A stretch of DNA of 64,000 nt from Magnolia sinica (GCF_029962835.1 NC_080588.1:62024001-62088000), one strand, 5' to 3'. Positions 49,664 to 61,626 are shown, counted from the stretch's first letter. Program-made: numbers and translations. The notes: generated by a model not told the origin, from the sequence alone.

Positions 49664-52600
49664 CTTCAAGGACCACCAAGAAAGCAAAATCTATGAGTGA
49701 GAGCTAGGATAGAAGGAAATCTAGACTGTAATGAAACTAGAGCAGTGATGCTTTTGCCAATCTGGGGTATTGCATTTCTTGGCTATGCTATCTGAGATGC
49801 TGTTGTCCATCCTTAAATAAATAGTCAAAAGCTTATCACTAAGGCCATTGCTAATACAAGAAAGGAATTGACACTTTCACCCGCGGCCGTTGATTCGCTT
49901 CCACCTATTTTCCATTTTAGGCATTGAAATGGTACACATTTTCTATTTAGGAACTGAATGGTACATTCAGATCATTTAAATTCCTAAAATAGAAAATGGG
50001 CACAAGCAAATCGACAGGGATGGGTATAAATAATGGTGGACACACAAATGACAGGTTTTACCATAGAGTCAGGAGAGCTGCTAATGGGACATGATTTGTG
50101 CAAATGAATTTACATGGGGGCACATGGCAAACCCATACGAGATCTGGAACACTCATCTGGCAGGTCATTCCATACATGAGCTGTGGCAAAAGAGTCACAC
50201 TGGTTGGACAATCCTAACCGCTCAATTGAGATAGGGCCCAAATCTGGGCAGCGGTCAGTTCTTTCCTTGAGCACTTATGATGCTCCAGCAGGCCTGGACA
50301 GTTTTGGCCATGGCCCAGATATTGAGAGTACAGCAATTAGCATTCCTCAAGATAAAATTCCTAGTTGGCAAATACTTACATTAATGAGTCCCATCAATCG
50401 TGTGTATATAGAGCTTCTTTAGTTCAAATGACAAAAAAATCAATGCAGTACCAACATGTGGGACAAAATGCATAACCAGAAAAACATATGAAACTAGCAG
50501 TCTTCAGATGAAGAAAAAAAAAACTGATTGCCCACGGAACATTTGCACCATTTCTTACTTCGAGTGAGATTTTCACTGCTTCCAAATAATAAAAGAGAGT
50601 CATGGATATGGTGCCTGTGTGATTAGAAAATACTTGCAGGTAGACAGTTGTAGAAAGTGAGGCTGCTAATCCCACGTGAGTAGATCCCAGCCCCTTCTGC
50701 ACAATGCAACATATGCCAACATGGCACACTAACACCAAGCATTTATGCTCTCTGGCCCAAGAATAAGGTTGATGCACTCTTCAGGTGGGCCATATTATGC
50801 AAAACAAATGGAGGGGCCCATATTCCAAGTTCTTTTTTTTAGCCATCCAAAAGTTTCATACACTGGCTAACCCCTTATTAGCAGAGCAGCTATTTTTGGG
50901 CCAGGGTAGGAGCCTACCTAATGAAGACCTAACATGTAAAGAACTCGTGTCATCTTGGCACATGTAGTGATCTGTAGAGCAGCTTAGATCAACGCATATG
51001 TGAAACAAGCAAGCCTCATCAGAACCAAGGAACGAGCTTAAGAAAAATAAGGCACTAAAGCTGTAAGGTCGAGGGGTGCACCGTGGATAGCTTATTCAAT
51101 GTACCATCTATCTGCACAAAGTAAGCCTCCAAAAGCATTTCAAGCTCCTCCACATCAAGCTGTTTGCTGCCACTGTGCGTGCTACTAGTATGGGTTCGCC
51201 CATCTCCACTGAGCATGTTGGATGACGCCAACAAGTGCTCCTGGTTATCAATATTTTGAAGATCACCTTCATAATTGTTGGGTACATCATTCACTTCTGA
51301 AGAGATTTCAGCAGGAATCCTGAAAATCATGCAGAAAAATTTGTCTGAAAGGTACTTGAAAAGTGCATAGAAATTGTAATCAATCTACTTAGCCAAGAAG
51401 CAATGACAGTTTTCAAAGGGACATCAGCATCCACTACACAACAACAGCCAACGGAGATGGGAGTTCTTGTTACCCACGTTCAGTTTGCAGAAAGCACCTT
51501 GCTTTTAGTAAGAACCGCACTAGTGTACCTCAGGCTAGGTATGTACCGGGGTTACTTCTGCAAACTGAGAACCACGTGGGTGGAACTTTCATGAGATCTA
51601 CCCAGTCACCATCACGTACATTGCCTCTTGTTAATCATTGAACCCAAAAATAACGATAATCCAAAGTTCAGGTATGCACAACATAGGAAACAGTTGGGAT
51701 GGAACATGGTATTAAAAAATAGATATGTAACAGCCGTTACATAACAGTAATGGTGGGAGCTTTTTCGTGATACAGGGCTGTAATGCATGTTCTGCTAAAA
51801 AAAGAGAGCCCTTAATGGCCCAGTAATGGCCGCAATGGTCCATTAAGGGGCCAATATAATTTCTTCCTTCAATTTTTTTTACTGTTACAGGGCTGCAAGG
51901 GCCATTACAGTCCATATCATAATGGCCATAAGGCTGACCGTTACAGCAACTCTTACCATTATTGAAAACCTTGGGATGGAATGCTCACCATACTCCCATG
52001 GTGTTTGTACGCCATCCAATCCATTCATTGGATGTGCCTCCCCAGGATGTAATAATTAGCAAAAAATCACAGTATTCCAAAACTCAGGATGGGCATACCA
52101 CATCAAAATAGAGGTTTTAGTTATAATTTTTGTGGGGTGCTCCACATGAGTGTTGCATAAGATGATTTTTAGATCAAGGCCAAACAAGGGGTGGGGTGCA
52201 TTTCAAGCATGTTAAGTCATTTCTCCTGTGTTAGAGAAAGCAAACTCAGCAGGTACTTGGCATGAGGTACACAAGCATTTTCCTCTTCGTAATGGTGCCG
52301 TTTGTGGAGCTCGAAACCTCTGACATATTCTACTTTTGTTTCGAGGTGGTCTCAAGTTCAAGAGTTAACCTCTCCAACTGTACTTTGACAGTTCAGGATT
52401 TAAACCCCCCATTTATCAACTTCATAGCCAGGGTCAGCGGGTGTTGCGAGGCAGGTTTACCCTAAAGCACCAAAGCATCCCCCTCTTCGTAGGCAGGCTA
52501 ACCCTTGCCTATGGAATGGGGTGATTGATAGGTTTAACAGAAAGCAGGCTACTTGGAATGGTAGGCTGCTCTTCCTGGACAACAGAATCACCCTCATCAA

Positions 52601-55600
52601 AGTGATGCTTGCTATATTTTGCCCATGAAAACCTTGTGTATTTTGGAATGTTAGTCTGCCTATCTTTGTTTTGTCTTTATTAAGATGCCTAGTCAAAGTG
52701 GTGGCGGCTTTGGAATCTATTCAAAAGTGGTGTCCATGGAAACCTCGTGAAGAAGCTTGCAAACTTCACCTGGGTGCTTGGACCAAGGTATACAAGCTGA
52801 TTCGGTGTGGCTGGGCTTGGCTTCTGCAAAAATAGAACTTGCAACTTAGGCCTTTTGGGGAAATGGTGGTGGAGATTGGCGATAGGCCAAATCTCCTTGT
52901 TTTGAAACATTTTTGGAGCTAATTACAGTGTGCCAGTCAATGGCTGTGACATCAAAGAGGGTTCCACATACTGCTGGATCTTCAATTTGGAGAGCAATAT
53001 CAATGACCCAGTTCTACTCTATTGATCATCATAATCATCTAGGAATTTCCCAATTAATTGGGGTCAGCTATATGAATCCTGTTCCGCACTTCCACTCTAT
53101 CAAGAGCCATATCTTCAGTTAGACCATAGGTCATCAAGTCTTTTCTTACTACATCCACGTCCCTTTGGGCCTTTTCCTTACCCTTTTAGAGACTTCAACT
53201 CGAGTCAATAATGAGGCCAAGGTCTGCTCTTGGGAAGATAACTGGTATTCCAAGGTCCCCTTATGAGAGATATATGGAGATATATACTCGACTGCTGACA
53301 ATAAGGGAGCATCTGTGGACAAAATATTTCCACTGCAGGGGTGGTAAGGTGGTTGGTCTCCTTCCGCCGGAATCTGAAAGATGTCGAGATCAACAGCCTC
53401 TAGCACTTACTGACCTGGAAAGAAAGTGTATATGTATCCCTCAAAACTCCACGGAAAGAAGAATCTGGCACCTTTAACCCTTTTTTTTTTTGGGTCAGCT
53501 CACTGTCCCATTATCTGACTGGATATGACAAAGAGCAGTTCACGCTGTTTTCTGGCATCTGGTCTTCCACTACTCTTACGAAGGTTACACATTTGTCGGG
53601 ACAGCCTGCCAGGATAAAATTCTTACTATTGACCTCCTAAAACAACAGATGGATGCTGCTTCCGAATTGTTATGCCAATGAAGGAAAAATAAACTACTTG
53701 CTTATCCATTTGTGGGCTGCACTGATTATTGTGGAATGGTTTGGGTTTTCCCTGGCTTAACTGAAGGCTGGCCATCATCCAGTGCAATCTAAAGTCTTGA
53801 TGTAGGCCCACGGCCCATCTAGGCCCATTGTAGGACCTGCTAATAGTGAAGGCCCATAGCCCACCGTAGGCCTAACATGTGCTGATTATTTACAGATTTG
53901 GAGATTATAATTTACTCTCTTCTTTCTTTCTTTTTTTTCTTTTTTTTTTTGTGGGGGGGGGGGTGTAATTTATATGATTGAAGATATGGGCTAGATTTAG
54001 AGATTGGAAAACAATAATTCTAGGTGGTCTAATCTAATTGAGTCTTGTTGACAGTCATCTTTAGCTTTCTTCTTTCTTTTGTTTTTGTTGTTATCATGTC
54101 TGGGGCTGATGGCCTAGGATTGAAATGGTGATGAGAGTGTCATTCTCAGCTCAGCTTGTTTGTTTGGCTTGCTTTAATGAAATTTGTCATCATTCAAAAA
54201 AAAAAAAAGAAGAAGAAGAAGAAAGAAAGAAAGAAAAAGAAAAAAGAAAAAGAAAAGAGTACCTGTCATCATCCATATCAGAGCGAAGAATGCCATCATC
54301 CATGCCATCTCTGTCATTTAGAGAAGAAAGAGATGATGACCCATCGAGGGGTTGCTGCAACAGCTTCTCTGTTAAATACATCTCAGCCATATCATCATCA
54401 TCATCTAGAAGGTGCTCAAGCTCATCCCGGACCTGCAAATTATAGTTGTCAATCATTTATGACAGACAACCTGAAAGCATGAAAAGGAAATAAAAAGATG
54501 GTAGATCCTCTATTGGAAGGAAACAGGAAATATTCACCCATCCATTCCCAAGTTCTTTTCAACTCACTAAAAATTTCTCAAGTCAAAGCCACATTCTCAA
54601 GTCAAAGCCACATGCCCAAATCAATTTTCTGCATTTTCCAACAAGCTCGTCGAAAGACTATATCCAACATTTACAAATCTATCATTTCAGTACGCAGCTC
54701 ATGTTTCAAAACGCATCCACACACCATGAAAGCAGTTTGCGCCATTTAAATTAGCAAAACTCAATTTGGAGCCAGAACAGCTGCTTCGAGACTTCTACTC
54801 ACCTTTAGTAGAAGAAATGACAACCAGATTCACAAATTTACATGATAAATGCAATTGGCTGAGAGATCAGCCCCGGAGACAGAAAAGAAAATTTGAAAGA
54901 AAAAAATCCAAATCAGCACATCACTGTTTCTGGTGTCCTAATTTTTTTTAAAAAGTTTCGGTTTTGGGATGGTGAATAGCCAAACAAGCATACATCTCTA
55001 TATCAAGGGTGCGTTTGGTTGTACCAAATATCATGAGATATCCATGTGCTATCATACTACTATTAAAGCCAAAAGATAGAAAAAGAACACAAACCTTTTG
55101 AACACGTCCAGTTATAGCAACCAGCCGGCTTTTTATCTGACGGACACGCTCCAAATTCAGAGTGCTAATCTTTGTAGTCAGCTTATCTAGTGCTGGGTGT
55201 GCTTCTTGCTCCAATGTTCTGGCCTGACTCAAGATTATTTATTTATTTTTTAAATAAATAAATAAATAAATAAAACAAGTAGTACAATATTACTACAACC
55301 AAAAGTCCTCCACAATATGCAAATACCATCAACTTCCTACCAGATGAAAAACAGCATTTTAAGCTGTTTAAAAAGGCAGTTAAAATAAGCATACATTAAG
55401 ATAACTGTAAAGCTTCTAAGATGAAAAAAAGGTTTATCCCCAATATAACATATTGATAAAAAGAATATATCAAAGCAACACACAAGAAGCCTTCCTGGTG
55501 AAATAGTGGTACAAAGATAAAGTTCAAGTTCCCTGATTGATTGATTAAAACATCATGATGCTAAGCCTAACACATGCATCAATAAAGCAGTGATGAAGTC

Positions 55601-58320
55601 TATGAACTTCCTACTAATATTTGTTTTATCCATAAACTGTAATTGGGTAAGAAGATCAGGATAGTGAGACTAGGAGAAATGATCTTTCTTTTTTTTTTTT
55701 GAAGGTTATAAGTGAATTGAGTTGACTCATATTCTATTGGCTCACAATAAAACATTTAATCCTAAAACATGAAGCACGGACCATGAGTTGAGGCATATTC
55801 AATTTATGTATAGAAAAAGAAGCAGAAGTGCAAAACTGTTGTAGCTGGATGCAATTGAAATCTATCTACTGCTAGGTTTAATAGGAAAAAAAAAAACCCT
55901 TGGTTTCTGTTTAATAGGAAAAAAAAACCCTTGGTTTCTGTTCAATTATCAAAGTTAAATAAGGTTCAACCCATAACAGAACTTTGAACTCCACAAAACT
56001 CTAATTCTAGTCTAAATAGAAAAAGCCAATACAACTAGAATTCCCCAATCCTAGAGACTCCTATGATATAAACCCTTAAACAAAATCAATTAAGTAACTG
56101 AGGTGAATCATAATTGACTCTTGAAATAAATAAATAAAATACTAAATAAGATTAGACCATATTAAACAATTAAATCCAAGTCCTACTTTGATAGACCCAA
56201 TGAAACCATCAACCATGTTCCTAACCTTGTTGCTTAAATTAAACCCATAAAAATAATGTCCAAACAAGCTCATTTTTGTCACTGGAACCTAATTCTAATT
56301 GAGTAAATGTCAGAGGATTGGTGTTGTGAGAATATTATTAACTCTGAACCCAAAGTTTTTAACTGTTAAATTGTGACTGCATCATTGTATTTCTATATGT
56401 ACATGAGTTCCTTTCATTAAGTATGAGGATGAAATAGATGAGGTAGGAAGCTTGCTAGGATTTTACTAAATTTCACGGAACAACTTGAAAACTAGACTGC
56501 CACCCATTCAGAATATTAAGATGCCCAAAGGGCCACCAGTTAGAAATATCAGAAGTTCTTCAGACCAACATGGGGCCTGGTCCTGTGAGCATATTTCAGG
56601 AATGAATTAAACAATTTATGTGAATATTGGTTCGAATCTATTGTATGGAAACTGCAAACAGTAGCTAGCGGCTGAGGCATGTCACAAATTCACTTAACTT
56701 CTGCTTATGCATCATTGATGGTAGGTTTGAAGCCACTGCAGTGTCTTAGAAAGATGCCTGCTATGGTTCATTTCAATGGAAAAAACTTGCCCAATAATTC
56801 CCCTGATACTTTTTTTTTCCTTCCCATGATACAGACAAAAACTATTTCCATCTTGATTCTTGATTGTAAATGCCACTCAAGTTTTTTCAGATATGATCAG
56901 GACTTGTAGACCCCTTTGCACAACTGGGAAAGATGTAAAGAATCATTTATGTCATCTTATTACTCGTGACGTGAGCCTCACCAACCAGGATGGATGCGGA
57001 TTGCATAGTGACACTGCCAGTAGTGACTCACTACTAGATGGTGCTCTGTGGGCCCCACCATGATGTATGTATTTTATCCCTGCCGTCCATCCATTTTTCC
57101 AGTTCATTTTAGGGCATGAGCCCAAAAAATGAGGCAGATTCAAATCTCAGGTGGACCACACCACAGGAAACAGTGGTGATTGAATGCCTACCATTAAAAC
57201 TTCTTGGGGCCCACAAAAGTTTTGGATCAAGCTGACATTAGTGGTCCCTTCATCCAAGTCTGTGTGACCTAACCAATAGGTTGGAACTGTTGGATGGCAA
57301 ATAAACATTACAGTGGGCCCTAGGAAGTTTTTAATGGTGGGTGTTCAATCACCACTGTTTTCCTCTGGCGTGGTCCACCTGAGATTTGGATCTACCTCAT
57401 TTGTGGAATCATGCCCTAAAATAATAATTCAAAATGGATGGATGGCGTGGATAAAACACACATTATTTTGTGGCCCACAGAGCACCGTCCAGTAGCGAGG
57501 TCACTACTGACAGTGTTAGTATGCAATCTGTATCCAACCAGGATATACAAATGACCAAAGTTGGGGGCAATAAAAAGGAAAAAAATAAAAGAAAAGCAGA
57601 AGCTTTCACAATTCGGACACATAAATGATCCAGAAATGACAAAACAGATGACAAAGAATCAATTTTTTATCTTCCCCTGCTAACAAAGAATCAATTTTGT
57701 CCCCCCCCCCCCCCCCCCCCAAAAAAAAAAAAAAGAAAGAAAGAAAAAAATAGAATAAAAGAAGCATAGTGTAACAACATTTAACAAAGTCATGCAAGCT
57801 GAACATCATACTAGGGTGTGTGTCTTTTGCACCCCATAATAAGGGGTGCAAACGCTGCATGAAAAGTTTAGACGATGTCATCCCTTACGTGTCATCAATG
57901 CACACCCAAGCCTTCTCCAATGAAACTAATTTCGTTACATCTAGAATTACTAATCATGAAATTTCTTTACACCCCATTTCAGGGACCAATTGATAGGAAA
58001 TAATACACCCCTATTGATAGCAATAATATAGAAAACCAAATCCTTCCTATTGGTAGGGATTTTACCTCATTGTCTAAGCAACTGCAAGCAGCTTCAAGGC
58101 ATGCTTCCAATGCGATAAACTCAAATGGAAGAACCCTTGGTCCATTCTCGAAACCAGGTTTACCATCGGCCTTGTTCTTCTCATCTGTCTCTTGGTACCT
58201 TGGAAAATCTCCGGAATAATTGAGATTATCAGAACGGCGAGGACTGACCATACTAGACCGTGGCTCCTCTGAATCATATGCGTTCGCCCAGTCTGCATCC
58301 CCACCACTGATCATACCTTC
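49376..58320 (-). CDS. MRS2-3: CorA/MRS2-type Mg2+ transporter, C-terminal part (spliced, 5' partial)
   Basis: Five minus-strand exons (58320-58066, 55223-55095, 54432-54263, 51319-51082, 49663-49376) give 359 codons plus stop with perfect phase agreement. The family (MRS2/MGT) forms pentameric Mg2+ channels in plant membranes. Visible are LPFEFIALEACLEAACSCL, a coiled region STLNLERVRQIKSRLVAITG, VRDELEHLLDDDDDMAEMYL, LDVEELEMLLEAYFVQIDGT, REYVDDTEDYINIMLDDKQN, membrane helix 1 ending in the obligatory GMN (49514-49522; VVAGLFGMNINV) and helix 2 (GGGATGSIFLYVIAIAW) with basic tail CKHKRLLE. By eye it is closest to MRS2-3/MGT4. The N-terminal exon (roughly 150 residues) is not between 58321 and 64000. 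The start codon is therefore outside the window. Confidence 0.92.
49664..51081 (-). other. MRS2 intron
   Basis: GT-AG intron with no convincing element. Opposed TTTTCTATTTTAGGAA-like motifs lie around 49905-50000. Confidence 0.6.
51082..51319 (-). CDS. MRS2-3: MRS2 exon
   Basis: The 238-bp exon encodes IPAEISSEVNDVPNN, a Ser/Thr-rich linker (HTSSTHSGSKQ) and LDVEELEMLLEAYFVQIDGT followed by LNKLST. Donor GTGCAC. Confidence 0.92.
51712..51968. repeat. GTAATGG/GTAACGG-type short element
   Basis: Opposed GTAACAGCCGTTAC, TTAATGGCCCAGTAATGG and CCATTACAG units resemble those at 21805-22030 and 26637-29100. Confidence 0.55.
52450..54210 (+). mobile_element. LINE fragment (RT end to tail) in MRS2 intron
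   Basis: Frames read VIDRFNRKQATWNGRLLFLD then NRITLIKVMLA (RT thumb) near 52527-52617, SMAVTSKRVPHTAGSSIW near 52938-52990, and the zinc-binding end (RILTIDLLKQQMDAASELLC) near 53615-53680. The tail (TTTAATGAAATTTGTCATCA then A13) lies at 54173-54207. All frames are broken. A SINE-like copy lies at 53025-53162. Opposite strand to the host gene. Confidence 0.75.
53025..53162 (+). repeat. SINE-like repeat inside the LINE
   Basis: ATCATCATAATCATCTAGGA, CCCAATTAATTGGGGTCAGC, TATGAATCCTGTTCCGC and AGTTAGACCATAGGTCATCA match the motif family at 34095. It separates LINE blocks that are normally adjacent. Confidence 0.55.
54195..54257 (+). repeat. A-rich/GAA simple repeat next to a splice donor
   Basis: An expanded LINE tail (A13, then GAAGAAGAAG, AAAGAAAGAAAG). 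On the gene strand it is a 60-nt pyrimidine tract starting about 5 nt after the GT of the MRS2 intron. Confidence 0.85.
54263..54432 (-). CDS. MRS2-3: MRS2 exon
   Basis: The 170-bp exon has acceptor TTTGCAG and donor GTACTC. It encodes VRDELEHLLDDDDDMAEMYL, then TEKLLQQPLDGSSSLSSLND and an acidic MDDDR end. Confidence 0.92.
54433..55094 (-). other. MRS2 intron
   Basis: A 662-bp GT-AG intron with no recognised insertion. Confidence 0.7.
55095..55223 (-). CDS. MRS2-3: MRS2 exon
   Basis: The 129-bp exon of 43 codons has acceptor GAGTCAG and donor GTTTGT. It encodes ARTLEQEAHPALDKLTTKIS, then TLNLERVRQIKSRLVAITG and RVQK. Confidence 0.93.
56992..57535. mobile_element. Mutator-type foldback MITE with perfect 9-bp TSD
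   Basis: AACCAGGAT flanks the element exactly (56983-56991 and 57536-57544). Ends are GGATGCGGATTGCATAG and (reverse complement) GGATACAGATTGCATAC. They continue into CAGTAGTGACTCACTACTA and GTGCTCTGTGGGCC. The whole 544 bp folds back on itself and is the best-preserved core module: GGGCCCCACCATGATGTATG, GGGCATGAGCCCAAAAAATG, CAGGTGGACCACACC, then the mirror CGTGGTCCACCTGAG and AAATGGATGGATGGCGTGG. Confidence 0.93.
57701..57734 (+). repeat. C20-A14 homopolymer block
   Basis: Twenty C directly followed by fourteen A. A similar T-then-G block (T11, G10) lies at about 53940-53962, and a C23 run at 1519. Confidence 0.9.
58066..58320 (-). CDS. MRS2-3: MRS2 exon, first one visible
   Basis: The 255-bp exon has acceptor TTGTTTAG and donor GTAAAA. 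It encodes EGMISGGDADWANAYDSEEP, RSSMVSPRRSDNLNYSGDF and LPFEFIALEACLEAACSCLD, ending NE. The Met here is internal; homologues have an upstream exon. Confidence 0.9.
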
Positions 58321-59407
58321 CTAAACAATAAATACAGCAACAGAAAGGAAACAATCAAACAAAAGATCATTTGTACAACAAATGAATAATAGATAATTCA
58401 TGTATCCATGCTGCAACCCTCTCCTTCTTAAAAAATAAAAATAAATTTGAATGGTACTGCAATCCCCTAAAAAAAAGTGCAAGAAGAGAGTGCAATTAAG
58501 AGAAGAAATGAAAACCATCAAATTAAAGAAAGTCTAATCCTTTTTTTTTTTAAAACCCAAGGGTTATCCAATCCCTTTTGAATAAAATGAACAGATAGGT
58601 TCCCCTCTCTTTTTCCCAAGGTTTGGAATCCAATTCCTCCTGAATAGCATGAGCGTACAGGTTACTGCTTAACCTCAAAATGAGGGGATTTTGAGTAAAG
58701 CTTCCATAGCACTGAACAGGCTCTGCAAATCGAAATTCGAATAAGGCCGACCTGACAAGTCCCACCCAACCAGTTCAAAACCCCTGGGTGAGCCCATCTT
58801 AGCCCCAGCCTGTCAGCCACCATAATTTTGAGCATTGCATTGCTCAGCTGGCATGAGTCCATTTGCATTTCCACCGTACAAGTGGAGCCATAGTTCAAGG
58901 ATCCTAACCATCTAAATGTCGGCCCCAACACCATAGGCAGACAACGGTCAAACAGTCACATTGACGGGATGATTAATTTAATTTAATGGATTATCCCTGT
59001 TAAGTGCAGGCCATTGTTAATTTTTGTTTTTTAGTATATGTTTGCAGTCTACTGACTATCCAGGTTCGATGGAACCATGGTCCAACAATCCCAACCAAGG
59101 TTTCAAGTATCACTCGAAACTGGTACATGTAGCCCGATAGGTACCAGTATTGCCCATGAACGATACAGGTATATTGGCTCCTTGTTGGCCCGAAACAGCC
59201 TGACACAAGGCGATACATAATGGTAGTGGTGGCAAATGATATGTTACATAACATACATACTTCAACCTTGATCCCAACCATCATAGTGGGTCTCACCTTG
59301 AATAATTGACAGTCACACCGATGAATAGTCCTAAACATCCTATACCAGTAGATTTCTGCCTGGTAATTGTGGGCCCTTGCCTTCTTTGTTTTAACCATGG
59401 GGATAGT
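58321..59407 (-). other. Upstream MRS2 intron, no exon found
   Basis: No N-terminal MRS2 coding sequence is visible. CGATACAGG/CGATACA repeats near 59140-59220 suggest a decayed GTAACGG/CGATACG-type element. Confidence 0.45.
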
Positions 59408-60076
59408 TGTCGCCGGAATTTGGCGAATAGATATGATTAGTCATCTAGGTGCGCCCACCGATGGACCTGCAAAGAAATAGGAAGATGTACAAACGGGGGT
59501 GCCGATGATGGCTGTGGACCCTCTGATGCCTCAGTTAGGGTGGTAGACTTGGATCAAGGGCTTGAATTTGGGTTTTTAGCTTACCCCTCTCATTTAGGGT
59601 AGTTGTATTTATAGGGTCCTTGGGCAGTTTCAAAATCATCGTATCTCCATGGGATACGTTGGATACGTCAGGAGGTCCCTATTTGGATGGAAAACTACTC
59701 CCGAAAATGTCGTCGAGCCTACCTTAGTCGGCATGATCTTCGACCGGGAAGGATCAACCCGAATCCTTCTTTTCTGTGTTCGGGGAGAGATTCCCTCCTG
59801 ATTTCTCGTTATGCTCTTGGCGGTGGTCGACCCAGTTAACTCGGGATGTTGAGGAGCTTAGGGCTTGAGCTACTTGCCTTGTGGGTCTTTTGCCTGTGTT
59901 TGTAAATGTTCCTGGTGGGATGACTCTTCCCCTACTGAGCTGTCTTTGGACAGCTCAGCTCGGGGGCTCATCTCTTCATCGGGAGAGCTGCTTGTTCTAT
60001 CTTTGAGCTCTGTGCTTTAATAGCTCGAGCCAGAAACCAATCCTGGTCCTCTAGTCACCTCGGCTTCGAGGCTCTT
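59408..60076 (-). mobile_element. Gypsy-type LTR fragment, minus strand
   Basis: The plus strand starts TGTCGCCGGAATTTGG. On the minus strand a TATAAATA box (59607-59614 region) is followed by ACTGAGGCATCAGAGGGTCC, the R-U5 style of plant Gypsy LTRs. The insertion of the chromovirus at 60077 cuts its other end. Solo or truncated LTR. Confidence 0.6.
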
Positions 60077-61325
60077 TGATGGGGACATCCCGCGCACGCC
60101 GTCCACACGTGCATGCACACCACCCCTCCATACTCGTACACCAGACTCGTACACCAGAAGGAGGGCCCCACCGTTGATCCGGATCGATAATGATGTCCAG
60201 GGAGGGCCTCCTAGCTAGAAGACGAAGTTTTGATTCAAAAGAGTGTGCCCGTTAGTCAAAAAAAGCCCATCATGGGATCTCATGATCGTGGCCCATTAGT
60301 CGGATTGATTTCATATTTTCGATTTTGCTTATTGTTATTATTTAAAATATCATGAACGCTTTAGATTTCTTTGTTTGGTTTTTATTTTAGTTTACTTCAT
60401 CGGCAAGTACTAGGTTGCGAACATGGCGCGAGTTTTTGGATATAGGGTTTTCCCATAAATAGGCACCCCTTGTAGTTCTTTTGATTCATTAAAGATTAAT
60501 AAAAATTCTGCGTTTTCCTACTCTCTGAGTTGTAAAGCCTAATTGGGTGCGAAGCCTTTCCTTCATCAAAGGGTTAACTACCGTGGTGCGAAGCCATATC
60601 TATCCCAATTCGCCCCCATTCATCGTTTATCTCTATTACCCATCTTCTAACATCCCTTCTCTCATCTCACCCCATCATCTACACTTCGAATCAATCATCT
60701 ATTGTAGCAATTCTCCTCCCCGCAGCAGAATTTTAGAATCTGGCCCTACAGAAGGGCTGAAACTTCGGCGGAGCACCACGCACAAACCGTACATCGGATC
60801 GAGATGAGATTTGAGGGTTTTGGAATCCATCCTTGGCCGACTAGGGCCAAGGTGGCCTTTTTCTAAATAGTGGGCCCCACACACGTGCCGCCGGGATCAC
60901 ACGCATGTGCGTCTGGGCCATTGTTGTTGTCCACGCGTGCGGTACTTCTCTGGTTCGTCTCTCTCCTCTCTTTCACTCCGCTTCCACCCAAAATCCCTAA
61001 ACCTAACCCTAAATTACTCAAATCTCCAATTTTATGCCCCTTTTCTTACCCTAGGGTTCCCTGAATTGAAATTTATGAATCCCTTGTGTTAGGAACTGAT
61101 TACTATGCATGTGTGGATGATTATTTCTTATCTTTGAGTATCGTTTGGTTCATAATTTTTATTGATCCAGCCCTATCATGTGTAGGCCTGGACTCGCATA
61201 GATTCCCCTTAATTTAATGTTTAGACTTTCATGTAGGATATGGAATTTGTGTAATTGTTTCTGAACTAACGTGATCTTAAGCCTAAAATCTCGCATATCA
61301 TATTTAATTTTCATGTCCTGCATCA
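60077..61325 (+). repeat. 5' LTR (1249 bp)
   Basis: TGATGGGGACATCCCGCGCA starts it and TCCTGCATCA ends it. A CATAAATAGGCACC TATA-like box lies near 60454. It has a local 13-15 bp duplication (ACTCGTACACCAG) absent from the 3' LTR. Confidence 0.9.
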
Positions 61326-61328
61326 AAT

Positions 61329-61345
61329 TTGGTATGAAAGCTTAG
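61329..61345 (+). other. Primer-binding site (tRNA-Met type)
   Basis: TTGGTATGAAAGCTTAG resembles the standard TGGTATCAGAGC site, a few bases after the LTR end, with two or three substitutions. Confidence 0.75.
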
Positions 61346-61626
61346 GGTTCTTATAGGGGAATACATTACTTGTTTAGGGTTAGTTTGTTTGAGTCCTTCA
61401 TGTATCTAATCCATCACATGTAGCTTTTAGGAGTCCATAGTCCCTTATTTTGTCAACTATATTGCTGGATTTTAGTAACACTGCATAGTTCCCTCATATA
61501 GAGTCTCGTAGAATCATTTAGTCCTATTTAGTTATATATAGTCGTCCTAGAAAGTCTTTAGGTGGAGTTAGCAAGTGTACGCCCACACGTACGGGTTATA
61601 GTTTTGGCTAGCACTCTACACTAAAC

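Larger units (their letters stand above)
51320..54262 (-). other. MRS2 intron with LINE, SINE-like and GTAACGG-type insertions
   Basis: A 2.9-kb GT-AG intron. It holds a GTAACGG-like short element (51712-51968) and a plus-strand LINE fragment (52450-54210) carrying a SINE-like insertion. Its 5' splice site lies a few bases from the LINE A-rich tail. Confidence 0.75.
55224..58065 (-). other. MRS2 intron with MITE and poly-C/poly-A tract
   Basis: A 2.8-kb GT-AG intron. It holds a 544-bp Mutator-type MITE (56992-57535) and a C20-A14 tract at 57701. A short duplication (AAAAAAACCCTTGGTTTCTG) occurs twice at about 55889 and 55919. Confidence 0.75.

Noticed and set aside
54125-54482. His/Lys-rich plus-strand frames
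   Set aside because: They read the LINE A-rich tail and the complement of an MRS2 exon.
57606-57881. Minus-strand frame with a Gly run
   Set aside because: Caused by the C20 homopolymer; no conserved sequence around it.
58560-59398. Missing N-terminal exon of the MRS2 gene
   Set aside because: Open frames here do not resemble the MRS2 N-terminus and contain decayed repeat DNA.
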